From contig DAOUEK010000033.1 of the NCBI GenBank assembly GCA_034430425.1, positions 1 through 23,012 of the forward strand: a stretch of 23,012 nt of DNA. The letters are read 5' to 3'. Of this stretch, positions 1-7,383 are shown in pieces. A program made the translations under genes and the position numbers. Below the pieces are notes generated by a model. The model was not told where the DNA came from and ran no database searches. It saw only the letters and a list, made by a program, of their open reading frames with translations. The number at the start of each line of letters is the position of its first letter. Position 1 is the stretch's first letter. Source of the DNA: WVZH01 sp034430425 (GTDB taxonomy: Bacteria > Chloroflexota > Anaerolineae > Anaerolineales > E44-bin32).

Positions 1-140
1 CCAAGATCACGGATGAGGATATCGAGTTTGTCATGGAGAGACTCAACAATCGACCAAGAAAATGCCTTGACTTCAATTCGCCGAAACAAGTATTCTTCAA
101 TCATTCATCCGTTGTTGCACTTGGTAGTTGAATCCAGGAG
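1..140 (+). mobile_element. Right end of an IS30-family insertion sequence (cut by window edge)
   Basis: The first 131 bases encode the C-terminus of an IS30-type transposase. The sequence running through its stop codon, GTTGCACTTGG...TTGAATCC (about 114-136), resembles the right inverted repeat of IS30-family elements, which typically overlaps the end of the transposase gene. The exact outer boundary cannot be fixed because the left end and target duplication lie outside the window. It should fall between about 135 and 142, just before the hairpin at 148. Confidence 0.7.
3..131 (+). CDS. IS30-family transposase, C-terminal 42 residues (partial)
   Basis: An open frame enters from the left edge and stops with TGA at 129-131. 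Its 42 residues include the stretch L-N-N-R-P-R-K-C-L followed by a P-K-Q-V-F-F segment and a V-V-A-L tail, which is the recognisable end of IS30-family DDE transposases (N-N-R-P-R-K-x-L-x-x-x-x-P-x-E-V-F). In intact family members this segment follows the last acidic catalytic residue of the integrase core. Whether the rest of the gene is intact cannot be seen. No frameshift is visible in this part. Confidence in the family is high because the motif is highly specific, although the fragment is short. Confidence 0.82.
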   Translation, partial: KITDEDIEFVMERLNNRPRKCLDFNSPKQVFFNHSSVVALGS

Positions 141-147
141 AGATAAT

Positions 148-177
148 AAAAAGATGGAGTATAAACTCCATCTTTTT
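148..177. terminator. Bidirectional intrinsic terminator between the IS end and gdhA
   Basis: A perfect 13-bp inverted repeat (AAAAAGATGGAGT at 148-160 and ACTCCATCTTTTT at 165-177) closes a 4-base loop. It carries A and T runs at its outer ends, so it works on both strands. It lies 27 bases past the stop of the minus-strand glutamate dehydrogenase gene and just outside the IS30 end, so it probably terminates gdhA transcription and insulates it from the transposase. Confidence 0.85.
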
Positions 178-203
178 AAACGTGATTTATTTCTTCCAAT
201 CCG

Positions 204-1463
204 TTAAGCCCAACCGCGCAATTTCACCACTTCAGCAACACGGTTGACGGCGACAAGGTAAGCAGCTAATCGGTTGTGAACCTTGTGTTCCTGGGCAGTC
301 TCATGCACGGCATGGAAGGCTGCAGTCATCTTGGCATCCAGTCGTGCGTGGACCAGTGCTTCTTCCCAGTAATAATTGTAGGAGTTCTGCACCATCTCGA
401 AATACGAGACCGTCACGCCGCCGGCATTGGCCAGGAAGTCTGGAATGACGTAGACGCCGTTCTTGTGCAGGATATTGTCAGCTTCCGGTGTGGTGGGACC
501 GTTGGCCAATTCGATCGAGAACTTCGCTTTGATATTGGCAGCGTTGTCTTCCGTGATGACATTTTCCAGGGCGGATGGGAAGAGAACAGTCACATCGAGC
601 TCCAACAGTTCTTCGTTGCTGATTTCCTTGGTTCCCGGGAAACCGGCAACGGAGCCGGTCTTCTGCTTGTGGGCGAGAACATTATTGTAGTCGAGGCCGT
701 CTTCGTTGTAGATCCCGCCCCTCGAATCGGACACAGCGACGACCTTGAGACCCAACATCTCGATTCCGAGTTGGTGGGCAAAGGAGCCCGCATTTCCATA
801 GCCCTGGATGGCTGTCGGAGCGTCTTTCAGATCGATGCCCAAGACTTTACCGGCTTCTCGAAGACAGAAGATGCCGCCGCGAGCTGTGGCATCACCGCGT
901 CCTGCCGATCCACCCATGGGAAGCGGTTTTCCGGTGATAACACCAAATTCGTTGTGGCCCTTCAGGAAGGCGTATTCATCAGCCATCCAGGCCATGATTT
1001 GAGGTGTGGTGTAAACATCCGGAGCGGGCACGTCTTTTTCCAGCCCGATAATGCGTCCTACCTGGCGAATGTAGGCGCGGCTGAGGCGCTCGAGCTCACC
1101 TTGCGACAGCTCTTTGGGGTTGCAGATGATGCCTCCCTTGGCGCCGCCGAGGGGAATATCCACGACGGAGCACTTCCAGGTCATCCAGGCCGCCAGGGCG
1201 CGTACTGTATCGATGGTCTCGTCGGGATGATAGCGGATGCCGCCTTTCGTCGGTCCGCGTGCGTCGTTGTACTGTACGCGAAAGCCGTGGAAGACTTTGG
1301 TCGTTCCATCGTCCATTTTCACGGGCAGCGTCACGTGAAGCTCCCGCAGCGGCCAGCGCAGCAATTCGTGCAGAGCGGAATCCAGTTTGAGGATAGCCGC
1401 CGCCTCATCCAATTGTTGCTGTGCGATATTGAAGGGATTGTGTTTATCGTTCGTTGGTGACAT
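204..1463 (-). CDS. gdhA: Glutamate dehydrogenase (Glu/Leu/Phe/Val dehydrogenase family)
   Basis: This 419-residue protein is a hexameric-type glutamate dehydrogenase, which interconverts glutamate and 2-oxoglutarate plus ammonium in the cytoplasm. The N-terminal substrate domain has P-T-K-G-G-I-R-Y-H (71-79) and P-L-G-G-A-K-G-G (104-111), with the catalytic lysine at 109. The catalytic aspartate is expected in P-A-P-D-V-Y-T (Asp149). The Rossmann domain has G-Y-G-N-A-G at 221-226. The S-D-S-R after the second strand (about 245-248) puts an acidic residue where NAD-dependent enzymes often have one, so NAD preference is possible but not certain. Length is typical of the family. The ATG is preceded by AAGGAG at 7-base spacing. 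The gene is monocistronic, between a structured leader or small RNA upstream and the 148-177 terminator downstream. Related leucine or phenylalanine dehydrogenases are shorter and less likely. Confidence 0.95.
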   Translation of the reverse strand: MSPTNDKHNPFNIAQQQLDEAAAILKLDSALHELLRWPLRELHVTLPVKMDDGTTKVFHGFRVQYNDARGPTKGGIRYHPDETIDTVRALAAWMTWKCSVVDIPLGGAKGGIICNPKELSQGELERLSRAYIRQVGRIIGLEKDVPAPDVYTTPQIMAWMADEYAFLKGHNEFGVITGKPLPMGGSAGRGDATARGGIFCLREAGKVLGIDLKDAPTAIQGYGNAGSFAHQLGIEMLGLKVVAVSDSRGGIYNEDGLDYNNVLAHKQKTGSVAGFPGTKEISNEELLELDVTVLFPSALENVITEDNAANIKAKFSIELANGPTTPEADNILHKNGVYVIPDFLANAGGVTVSYFEMVQNSYNYYWEEALVHARLDAKMTAAFHAVHETAQEHKVHNRLAAYLVAVNRVAEVVKLRGWA

Positions 1464-1538
1464 TTATATCTCCTTAATTTAAGGTAAGTCCAGCGTGCGA
1501 TGAATTTCCGTCAAGCAATCCAGTGAACAAAATTAAAG

Positions 1539-1567
1539 GCCCAACGGCATTTTTCTTGCCGTTGGGC
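1539..1567 (-). terminator. Intrinsic terminator upstream of gdhA, closing the structured RNA
   Basis: A perfect 11-bp stem (GCCCAACGGCA at 1539-1549 with TGCCGTTGGGC at 1557-1567) encloses a 7-base loop. On the minus strand it is followed by CTTTAATTTTG, a T-rich tract, while the plus-strand side has no T-run, so it is oriented for minus-strand transcription. It sits 75 bases before the gdhA start and directly after the folded region at 1574-1658. It could end an independent small RNA, or attenuate transcription into gdhA. Confidence 0.7.
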
Positions 1568-1658
1568 ACCATTGCCTAACAAACTCATTATCTTCGCGCA
1601 ACTGAGCAATATCTCTTGGCACAGACTTTTCAGGACGAAGAGGTTCGATGAGTTAGGC
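1539..1658 (-). ncRNA. Candidate structured RNA: gdhA leader/attenuator or independent small RNA
   Basis: On the minus strand, immediately after a good promoter, the sequence folds as nested helices. P1 pairs 1648-1658 (GCCTAACTCAT) with 1574-1588, with a 4-base bulge on the 3' side. P2 pairs 1636-1641 with 1591-1596. A short P3 pairs 1630-1633 with 1602-1605. The 3' side of P1 is followed within 10 bases by the intrinsic terminator at 1539-1567. The P1 5' arm GCCTAAC (1658-1652) can alternatively pair with GTTGGGC, the 3' arm of the terminator (1545-1539), with one G-U, so the two folds are mutually exclusive. I do not recognise a known riboswitch or 6S/SRP signature, and the RNA is shorter than usual 6S RNA. 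The folding was done by eye. Confidence 0.45.
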
Positions 1659-1660
1659 GT

Positions 1661-1688
1661 ATGATACTGGAAAACCGATGGTTGTCAA
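1661..1688 (-). promoter_or_regulatory. Sigma70-type promoter for the structured RNA / gdhA
   Basis: On the minus strand, TTGACA (1688-1683), a 16-base spacer and TATCAT (1666-1661) form a near-consensus promoter. The predicted start at about 1654-1658 coincides with the first base pairs of the P1 helix, so the RNA would begin with its own closing stem. Confidence 0.65.
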
Positions 1689-1776
1689 GATGGATATGAA
1701 ATGGACTCTTTCGGGACTTAAGCGTTAACGTCGTGCAGAAGAAAGGGCGCTCTCGTTATCCACACCCGTTGCGTCG

Positions 1777-3243
1777 TCAAGAGGTGGAGAGACGATCGTG
1801 CTTAATCTGTTGCAGTGCGGCAGCGAGGGAAGTTCGGACGACGGCTGGATTGGCGCGACCGCGGGTTGCCTGCATCACCTGGCCAAAGAACCACTGGGAC
1901 AGATTCTCCTTACCTCCCAGATACTGATCCAGCTCTTCGGGGTTTTCTTGCAGCACCTGCTGCACGAGTGAGTCGATGGCACCGGCGTCGCTGAGTTGAG
2001 CCAATCCTTGGGCTTCAACGATCTTCTTCGGCGGATCGCCACTTTTGAAAGTCTCTTCAAGCACAACCTTGGCACTTGTTGCGTTGATGTCCCCGCTTTC
2101 CACCAACTTGACGAGATTGGCTAAATCGTGCGGCGAGACCTTGCTTTCCGTGATTTCCATACCTGCTTCATTCAGCAGCCCAAACAGGTCGCTGGTGATC
2201 CAATTGGCGGTCTTTTCCGCGGGAACATCCGTTGCAGCGGAGACAGATTCTTCGAAAAAGTCGGCCACGGAGCGCTCGGCTACAAGGACATTGGCTGTGT
2301 AGGGTGTAACGGCATACTGCTTCACAAAGCGAGCGGCTTTCGTATCGGGAAGTTCCGGTAGTTCCGAGTTAATCTGTTCGATCCAGGCAGAATCGACGTG
2401 CAGTGGAGGCAAATCCGGTTCAGGGAAGTAGCGATAATCGTGGGCTTCTTCCTTGCCGCGCTGGGAAACGGTTACATTATTGACCTTGTCCCAGCCCAGG
2501 GTTTCCTGAACTACCTCACCGCCCCGGGAATGGATATTGGATTGTCGATCCACTTCGTAATGGAGAGCACGCACCATGGCCCGGAATGAATTGAGATTCT
2601 TGATTTCTGTGCGGGTGCCGAATTGATCGGAGCCGACAGGACGAACGGAGACATTTGCTTCGAAACGCATAACGCCCTTTTCCATATCGCCACTGTTCAC
2701 TTCGAGATAGCGCAGGATACTGCGGATGGCGAGGGAGAAGTTTTTGACCTCCTCCATCGACCGCAGATCGGGCTCACTGACGATCTCGAGCAAGGGGACG
2801 CCGGAGCGATTGTAATCCACCAGGGAATAACCATCACGATGGGTTAATTTCCCCGTGTCCTCCTCGAGGTGCACGCGGCGGATGCGGATGCGTTTTTCAC
2901 CTGATTCTGATTGGATGTCCAACCAACCATTGCGCGCCAGCGGCAGTTCGTACATGGATATCTGGTAGCCCTTGGGCAGATCGGGGTAGAAGTAATTCTT
3001 CCGGGCGAAGACGCTGGTTTCTTTGATATCGCAGTGAAGCGCAAGCCCCACTCGAATGGCGAACTCGACCGCGCGTTGGTTGATCGCCGGCAGCGTTCCA
3101 GGCATGCCGGTACAGATTTCGCAAACTGCGGTGTTGGGTTCGGATGTCGTGGGGTCCACAACACTGCAGCCACAGAACATCTTCGACTGCGTCAATAGTT
3201 CGGCGTGTATCTCCAGACCAATTACCGGTTCGTACTCGGACAT
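1777..3243 (-). CDS. gatB: Asp-tRNA(Asn)/Glu-tRNA(Gln) amidotransferase subunit B
   Basis: GatB is the tRNA-binding kinase/transamidase subunit of GatCAB, which amidates misacylated Glu-tRNA-Gln and Asp-tRNA-Asn using ammonia produced by GatA. The 488-residue form has V-I-G-L-E-I-H near the N-terminus, zinc-ligand cysteines as C24-x-C26 and C41-x-x-C44, the motif Y-F-Y-P-D-L-P-K-G-Y-Q (84-94) and the N-R-S-G-V-P-L-L-E-I-V segment. A C-terminal helical/YqeY-type tail follows. I chose the ATG at 3243, with a weak GGGAAG upstream, because the conserved protein begins there. An in-frame extension to 3315 adds 24 unconserved residues that overlap the preceding stop. The gene follows the aminotransferase and is separated from gatC-gatA by that gene and by two others, an unusual split arrangement. 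The region after its stop up to 1690 shows no clear terminator. Confidence 0.96.
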   Translation of the reverse strand: MSEYEPVIGLEIHAELLTQSKMFCGCSVVDPTTSEPNTAVCEICTGMPGTLPAINQRAVEFAIRVGLALHCDIKETSVFARKNYFYPDLPKGYQISMYELPLARNGWLDIQSESGEKRIRIRRVHLEEDTGKLTHRDGYSLVDYNRSGVPLLEIVSEPDLRSMEEVKNFSLAIRSILRYLEVNSGDMEKGVMRFEANVSVRPVGSDQFGTRTEIKNLNSFRAMVRALHYEVDRQSNIHSRGGEVVQETLGWDKVNNVTVSQRGKEEAHDYRYFPEPDLPPLHVDSAWIEQINSELPELPDTKAARFVKQYAVTPYTANVLVAERSVADFFEESVSAATDVPAEKTANWITSDLFGLLNEAGMEITESKVSPHDLANLVKLVESGDINATSAKVVLEETFKSGDPPKKIVEAQGLAQLSDAGAIDSLVQQVLQENPEELDQYLGGKENLSQWFFGQVMQATRGRANPAVVRTSLAAALQQIKHDRLSTS

Positions 3244-3315
3244 GAAAAGCTTCCCATTGTTCTTGATGTCGACAAAAGAAACAGAATCAAGATTTCTTTT
3301 CATCGCCCAAATCAA

Positions 3316-4476
3316 TCATCCATGTCGCTGCATGAAGCGATGTATCCGTTCCAGTGCCTGCTCGAGCTTCTCGTAGGAAGTGGCATAGCAGCAGCGGACG
3401 AAATTCCCTTCCGCGCCGAAGGCATTACCCGGCACGACGGCGACAGCCTCCTCTTCTAATAACCGCTCGGCGAAAGTTTCATCGTCCATCCCCGAGGCGT
3501 CAATGTTCGGAAAGGCGTAGAAAGCACCCAGGGGCTCAAAAGTAGGCAAGCCCAGTTCGTTTAAACCTGAAACGATCAACTGCCGACGCCGGTCATATTC
3601 CGCCACCATCGTTTGTACGTGCGCCGCGCCGTTCCGGAGCGCTTGCAGCGCTGCGGCTTGTGAAGGAGTCGGTGCGGACATTATGGTGTACTGGTGGATT
3701 TTGGCCAGCGCGGCCAGGATGGGAGCTGGTGCTGCAGCGTAGCCGATGCGCCAGCCCGTCATGGCGTAACTCTTGGAAAAACCACCTAGCGTGATGGTTC
3801 GCTCGCGCATTCCTGGCAGCGAGGCGAAACAGACGTGTTTGTGTCCGCCGTAAACCAATTGATCGTAGATCTCGTCAGAGAGCACCAGAAGATCGTGTTC
3901 ATCCGCCAGCTTGGACAGGGCGAGCATGTTCTCGCGTGTCATCACGCCGCCGGTGGGGTTATTCGGGTACCCCAGCAGCAGGGCTTTTGTTTTGGCATTG
4001 ATCTTCGGCAGAACATCGTCAGCCATGAGTTGAAAAGCATCTTCCGTTTTGGTTTGGATCGCCACAGGGACACCGCCGGCGAAGATCACCTCCGGTTGAT
4101 AGGAGACGAAAGTCGGTGTGTGGAGGATGACCTCGTCACCCGGATTGACGACCGCGGAGAGTGCGAGATGAAGCGCCTCCGATACACCCACGGTGATCAA
4201 CACTTCGGTTTCCGGGTCGTAGGAAACACCATACATGCGCTCGAGATGAGTGGAAACCGCCTGGCGCAATTCGAAGATGCCTGCGTTGGATGTGTAACCT
4301 GTTTCGCCATCGCGCAGCGATTGTATGCCGGCCTCGAGGATAGGTTCAGGAGTAACAAAGTCTGGCTCGCCGATCCCCAACGAAATCACATCGGCCATCG
4401 TAGCGGCAATATCGAAGAAACGACGGATACCCGATGGCGGAACATCGTAAACTCGACGAGCGATATAATCACGCAT
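3316..4476 (-). CDS. PLP-dependent class I/II aminotransferase (aspartate aminotransferase-like)
   Basis: This 386-residue fold-type I PLP enzyme transfers amino groups between an amino acid and a 2-oxo acid in the cytosol. Visible motifs are G-E-P-D near 36-39, Y-P-N-N-P-T-G-G (170-177), D-E-I-Y (201-204) and G-G-F-S-K-S-Y-A-M-T-G-W-R (231-243), with Lys235 as the PLP Schiff-base residue. A C-terminal arginine (V-R-C-C-Y-A-T-S) is in the position that binds the substrate carboxylate. The pattern fits the aspartate/alanine or PatA-like subgroup, but the substrate cannot be decided from sequence alone. The ATG has AAAGGAG at 7-base spacing. gatB starts about 70 bases after its stop, so the two are probably co-transcribed. 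A possible -10 (TATCCT, 4537-4532) lies upstream with a poor -35. Confidence 0.93.
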   Translation of the reverse strand: MRDYIARRVYDVPPSGIRRFFDIAATMADVISLGIGEPDFVTPEPILEAGIQSLRDGETGYTSNAGIFELRQAVSTHLERMYGVSYDPETEVLITVGVSEALHLALSAVVNPGDEVILHTPTFVSYQPEVIFAGGVPVAIQTKTEDAFQLMADDVLPKINAKTKALLLGYPNNPTGGVMTRENMLALSKLADEHDLLVLSDEIYDQLVYGGHKHVCFASLPGMRERTITLGGFSKSYAMTGWRIGYAAAPAPILAALAKIHQYTIMSAPTPSQAAALQALRNGAAHVQTMVAEYDRRRQLIVSGLNELGLPTFEPLGAFYAFPNIDASGMDDETFAERLLEEEAVAVVPGNAFGAEGNFVRCCYATSYEKLEQALERIHRFMQRHG

Positions 4477-4548
4477 GAAACGGCTCCTTTATGCGCATCC
4501 CCGGGGACAGGAGAGTTGCTAAGTAGCGCATAGGATAACAGATTCTAG

Positions 4549-4567
4549 AAAAAAGTATCAGGGATAC
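4549..4567 (-). terminator. Weak terminator after the gatC-gatA-nucleotidyltransferase operon
   Basis: On the minus strand, GTATC, a 3-base loop and GATAC are followed directly by six T residues (4554-4549). The stem is only 5 bp and AT-rich, so it is a modest terminator at best. It lies 65 bases after the small hypothetical gene and before the aminotransferase, the logical boundary between two transcription units. Confidence 0.35.
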
Positions 4568-4631
4568 AGCGAGTGGATACCGCAACCCAAATCTAGAACT
4601 TGATCAATAGAACGGATATTATTCGCAGGCA

Positions 4632-4880
4632 TTAAATCTCGACGACTTGCCATTCGTTGCTCGCTTCAGCGTAGCGCAATTCGAAAACCCCCCCATCACC
4701 CACGCGCACGCGGAAACAACGGGCGCCGGGAATTTGCCAACGAGTAAGGATTTCGATAATCGGCTGGTTTTGCCCTTTCGAGGTCAAAGCGAAGGGGCGA
4801 TCGGCGTAGGTATAGCTGGAGTGGCATTCAACCCGATACGCCGCAGATGGATATGTTTGAGATTCTAATCTTGCAGGCAT
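4632..4880 (-). CDS. Small conserved hypothetical protein, 82 residues
   Basis: The start overlaps the stop of the upstream nucleotidyltransferase in a TGATG junction, which implies translational coupling and argues that it is a real gene. The protein is soluble, with no signal peptide or membrane segment. It is rich in predicted beta structure and aromatic residues: Y-A-D-R-P-F-A-L at about 26-33, then an I-x-x-x-x-T-R-W segment, F-R-V-R-V, F-E-L-R-Y and a final W-Q-V-V. This pattern of short strands with R-P near the front and tryptophans at intervals is reminiscent of small uncharacterised DUF6504-like proteins, but that assignment is from memory and tentative. I do not know its function. 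Its place in the operon might tie it to the sugar nucleotidyltransferase. Confidence 0.7.
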   Translation of the reverse strand: MPARLESQTYPSAAYRVECHSSYTYADRPFALTSKGQNQPIIEILTRWQIPGARCFRVRVGDGGVFELRYAEASNEWQVVEI

Positions 4881-5875
4881 CAGGCGAAACCAACTTCGGA
4901 GGAATCTCCCACGTTGAGGGAACGATCACGACCTATGACTTTGGCGTCGCGGCCAATCAACGATTCGGACAGCATACTGTCGCAAATATGGGATCCGACG
5001 TCGACGATGGAATCACGCAGCAGCGAGCGCTGGATCACGCAGTCAGGACCGATCGTAACGTTGGGGCCGATGACCGATTGTCGCACCTCGGCGGAAGGAT
5101 CGATATAGACCGGCGGTACGATCAGAATACCTGCGCGTTTGGAAGCTTCTTTCGAATTGTCTTTTCCGTGCTCGAGTAGAAATCGGTTGGTCGCTAAAAG
5201 CGCCTCAGGCTTTCCACAATCTTGCCAAACCTCGACGGGTTCAACGCGCATTTTAAGACCTTGTTTGAGCATAATGTTGATCGCATCTGCAAGGTAGTAC
5301 TCACCTTTTATATATCCACCTTCTCCCATTTGTTGCTCAATGGCGGCGATCAAATTCTCGGCGTGCTGGAAATAATAAAAACCGACCAGAGCGAGGTTTA
5401 TGGTCATATCAGTTGGTTTTTCGATCAATTGCGTTACGCGTCCGTCCGCGCCGAGTTTGGTAACGCCGAAACGTTTGGGATCCGGTACTTCTTTGACCCA
5501 GGCGATGGCCTCTCCGGCATCCTTCAGCGCTTGCACAATATCGGTCTCGATGATGGTATCCACAAAGGCAATGAGCACCGGTCCTTCAAGGCCTTCTCTG
5601 GCCAACCAGAGTGCGTGCGATTGGCCCAGCATCTCCTCCTGCAGCACGAAGCGAGCCTTGAGGTGCGAATAGGATTCGTCAAGATACTGGCGTACTTGTT
5701 CGCCCAGGTAGCCGACGATGAAAATGGCTTCGTCGATCTGGCTAAGACCTTGGAACATATCCAGTACATGACCCAACACGGGTTTTCCGGCCACGGAAAC
5801 GAGCGGCTTGGGTTTCGACCACGTGTGCGGGCGTAAGCGAGTGCCGTATCCGGCCATAGGGATAACGATTTTCAT
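4880..5875 (-). CDS. Sugar-1-phosphate nucleotidyltransferase with C-terminal beta-helix
   Basis: The 331-residue protein activates a sugar phosphate with an NTP to give an NDP-sugar for glycan or polysaccharide synthesis. The N-terminal Rossmann-like domain (1-235) has the NTP-binding G-Y-G-T-R-L-R-P (9-16) and K-P-K-P (21-24), F-V-D-T (104-107, with metal-binding Asp106), E-K-P (152-154) and D-C-G-K-P-E (219-224). Residues about 250-325 have the hexapeptide-like pattern of a left-handed beta-helix, as in long-form glucose-1-phosphate thymidylyltransferase-like proteins. The exact sugar and nucleotide are undetermined. Its ATG overlaps the gatA stop (ATGA) and GAGGAG lies about 10 bases upstream within gatA, so it belongs to the gatC-gatA operon. 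No other NDP-sugar genes are nearby. Confidence 0.92.
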   Translation of the reverse strand: MKIVIPMAGYGTRLRPHTWSKPKPLVSVAGKPVLGHVLDMFQGLSQIDEAIFIVGYLGEQVRQYLDESYSHLKARFVLQEEMLGQSHALWLAREGLEGPVLIAFVDTIIETDIVQALKDAGEAIAWVKEVPDPKRFGVTKLGADGRVTQLIEKPTDMTINLALVGFYYFQHAENLIAAIEQQMGEGGYIKGEYYLADAINIMLKQGLKMRVEPVEVWQDCGKPEALLATNRFLLEHGKDNSKEASKRAGILIVPPVYIDPSAEVRQSVIGPNVTIGPDCVIQRSLLRDSIVDVGSHICDSMLSESLIGRDAKVIGRDRSLNVGDSSEVGFA

Positions 5876-7344
5876 AACGGAGGTTTCTCCTCGTGCCAGG
5901 AAGTCGCCTGCTGGTAGGCGTGCGCGGCCTGGAAGAGCAAAGGCTCACGTAGATGGGGGGCTTTCAACTGCATGCCGATCGGCATGCAATTGGAATCGAA
6001 ACCGACGTTGAAAGCGAGCCCGGGCACACCGGCCAGGTTGGCCGGCAAGGTAAAAACGTCTTCAAGATACATGGACAGGGGATCATCGCCGTGCTCACCG
6101 ATGCGAAAGGCGGTCGTGGGGGCAACGGGGCAGGCGATCAGATCGACGGATTCGAATGCGGCCTCAAAGTCTCCCTTGATCAGGGTGCGCACTTTTTGTG
6201 CCTGTCCGTAGTAAGCATCGTAATAACCGGCGGAGAGTGCATAGGTTCCGAGCATGATGCGCCGCTTGACTTCCGAGCCGAACAAAGAACCACGCGTGGC
6301 GAGGTACTGTTCCAGGAGTTCGTCGGATTCGAGTCGGGGACCGAAGCGCACCGCATCGTAACGGGCCAGGTTCGCTGAAGCTTCGGCTGGCGCAATCAAA
6401 TAATAAACCGGCAGGGCGAGATCGGTGTGCGGCAAGCTGATTTCACGAACCGTGACACCGAGTTCTTTAAACAAGGCGATAGCTGCGCGGACTTTGTCTT
6501 CCACTTCGGGTTGGATGCCTTCGATGAAGTATTCCTTGGGCACACCGATGCGCAGGCCCTTGAGGTTGATATCTTCGAGTGAAATCTCGGGCACCTCGAC
6601 TGGCATGCAGGTCGAATCAAGCGGATCGTAACCTGCCATGGCGGTGAAGAGGGGCAAGAAATCAGCGGCGGAACGCGCCAGGCCTCCCACAGTATCGAGG
6701 GACGATCCATAGGCGATCAAGCCGTACCGCGAGACTCGTCCGTAGGACGTCTTCAGTCCGGTGACGCCGCAGAAGGAAGCCGGCTGGCGGATGGAGCCTC
6801 CGGTGTCGGTGCCAAGCGCTGCGTAGCACATGCGTGCAGCAACGGCTGCTGCAGAGCCGCCGGAGGAGCCACCGGGGACGCGCTCGAGATCCCAGGGGTT
6901 GTGCGTAGGACCATAGGCGGAATTCTCGGTCGAAGAACCCATGGCGAATTCGTCTGTGTTGGTCTTCCCCAGGACGACGACTCCCTCGTCGAGTAAACGC
7001 TGTACGCTCGTGGCAGTGTACGGCGGCCGAAAACCTTCCAGGATTTTTGAACCGCACGTTGTAGGAATGTCCTGCATGCAGAGCACGTCTTTGACAGCAA
7101 TCGGGATGCCAAGCATGATCGGTGGAGGATCGCCGCCCTGCTTTCGCCAGGTCGTTAATTTCTGATCCGCTGATCGTGCTTGCTGCAGGGCGAGCTCGGG
7201 CGTTTGTTCCAGGAAGGCGCACACTTTCGGTTCGAGCGCCTCCATACGTTCCAAACAGGCTTGTGTCAGCTCGACCGAAGAGACATCGCTTTTGCGCAAG
7301 GATTCAACAGCTTCAAGCAGCGAGAGATCAATAAGTGTAGTCAT
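5872..7344 (-). CDS. gatA: Asp-tRNA(Asn)/Glu-tRNA(Gln) amidotransferase subunit A
   Basis: GatA is the glutaminase (amidase-signature) subunit that releases ammonia from glutamine for GatB. The 490-residue protein carries the complete Ser-cisSer-Lys triad: Lys85 in I-A-V-K-D, Ser160 in P-G-G-S-S-G-G-S, and Ser184 in D-T-G-G-S-I-R-Q-P. The spacing of 75 and 24 residues matches characterised GatA enzymes (Lys79, Ser154, Ser178 in Staphylococcus). The segment G-L-K-T-S-Y-G-R-V-S-R-Y-G follows. gatC ends 39 bases upstream. No strong Shine-Dalgarno is visible before the ATG, so translation may depend on coupling to gatC. The gene overlaps the next one by 4 bases. The specificity features fit GatA better than a generic amidase, and the adjacent gatC supports this. 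Confidence 0.97.
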   Translation of the reverse strand: MTTLIDLSLLEAVESLRKSDVSSVELTQACLERMEALEPKVCAFLEQTPELALQQARSADQKLTTWRKQGGDPPPIMLGIPIAVKDVLCMQDIPTTCGSKILEGFRPPYTATSVQRLLDEGVVVLGKTNTDEFAMGSSTENSAYGPTHNPWDLERVPGGSSGGSAAAVAARMCYAALGTDTGGSIRQPASFCGVTGLKTSYGRVSRYGLIAYGSSLDTVGGLARSAADFLPLFTAMAGYDPLDSTCMPVEVPEISLEDINLKGLRIGVPKEYFIEGIQPEVEDKVRAAIALFKELGVTVREISLPHTDLALPVYYLIAPAEASANLARYDAVRFGPRLESDELLEQYLATRGSLFGSEVKRRIMLGTYALSAGYYDAYYGQAQKVRTLIKGDFEAAFESVDLIACPVAPTTAFRIGEHGDDPLSMYLEDVFTLPANLAGVPGLAFNVGFDSNCMPIGMQLKAPHLREPLLFQAAHAYQQATSWHEEKPPL

Positions 7345-7383
7345 GGCATCAGCGGCAATCTGTAATTGGCCTGCAAACCTTCG

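Noticed and set aside
276..1460. 394-residue open frame antisense to glutamate dehydrogenase
   Set aside because: It mirrors gdhA codon by codon on the opposite strand, has no ribosome site or family motif, and gdhA is certain.
1539..1658. Short minus-strand frame through the structured RNA ending near the terminator loop
   Set aside because: It looks protein-like for about 39 codons but has no ATG or ribosome site, begins just after a stop at the transcript start, and ends within the terminator tail. A GTG start giving 29 residues is possible but unsupported.
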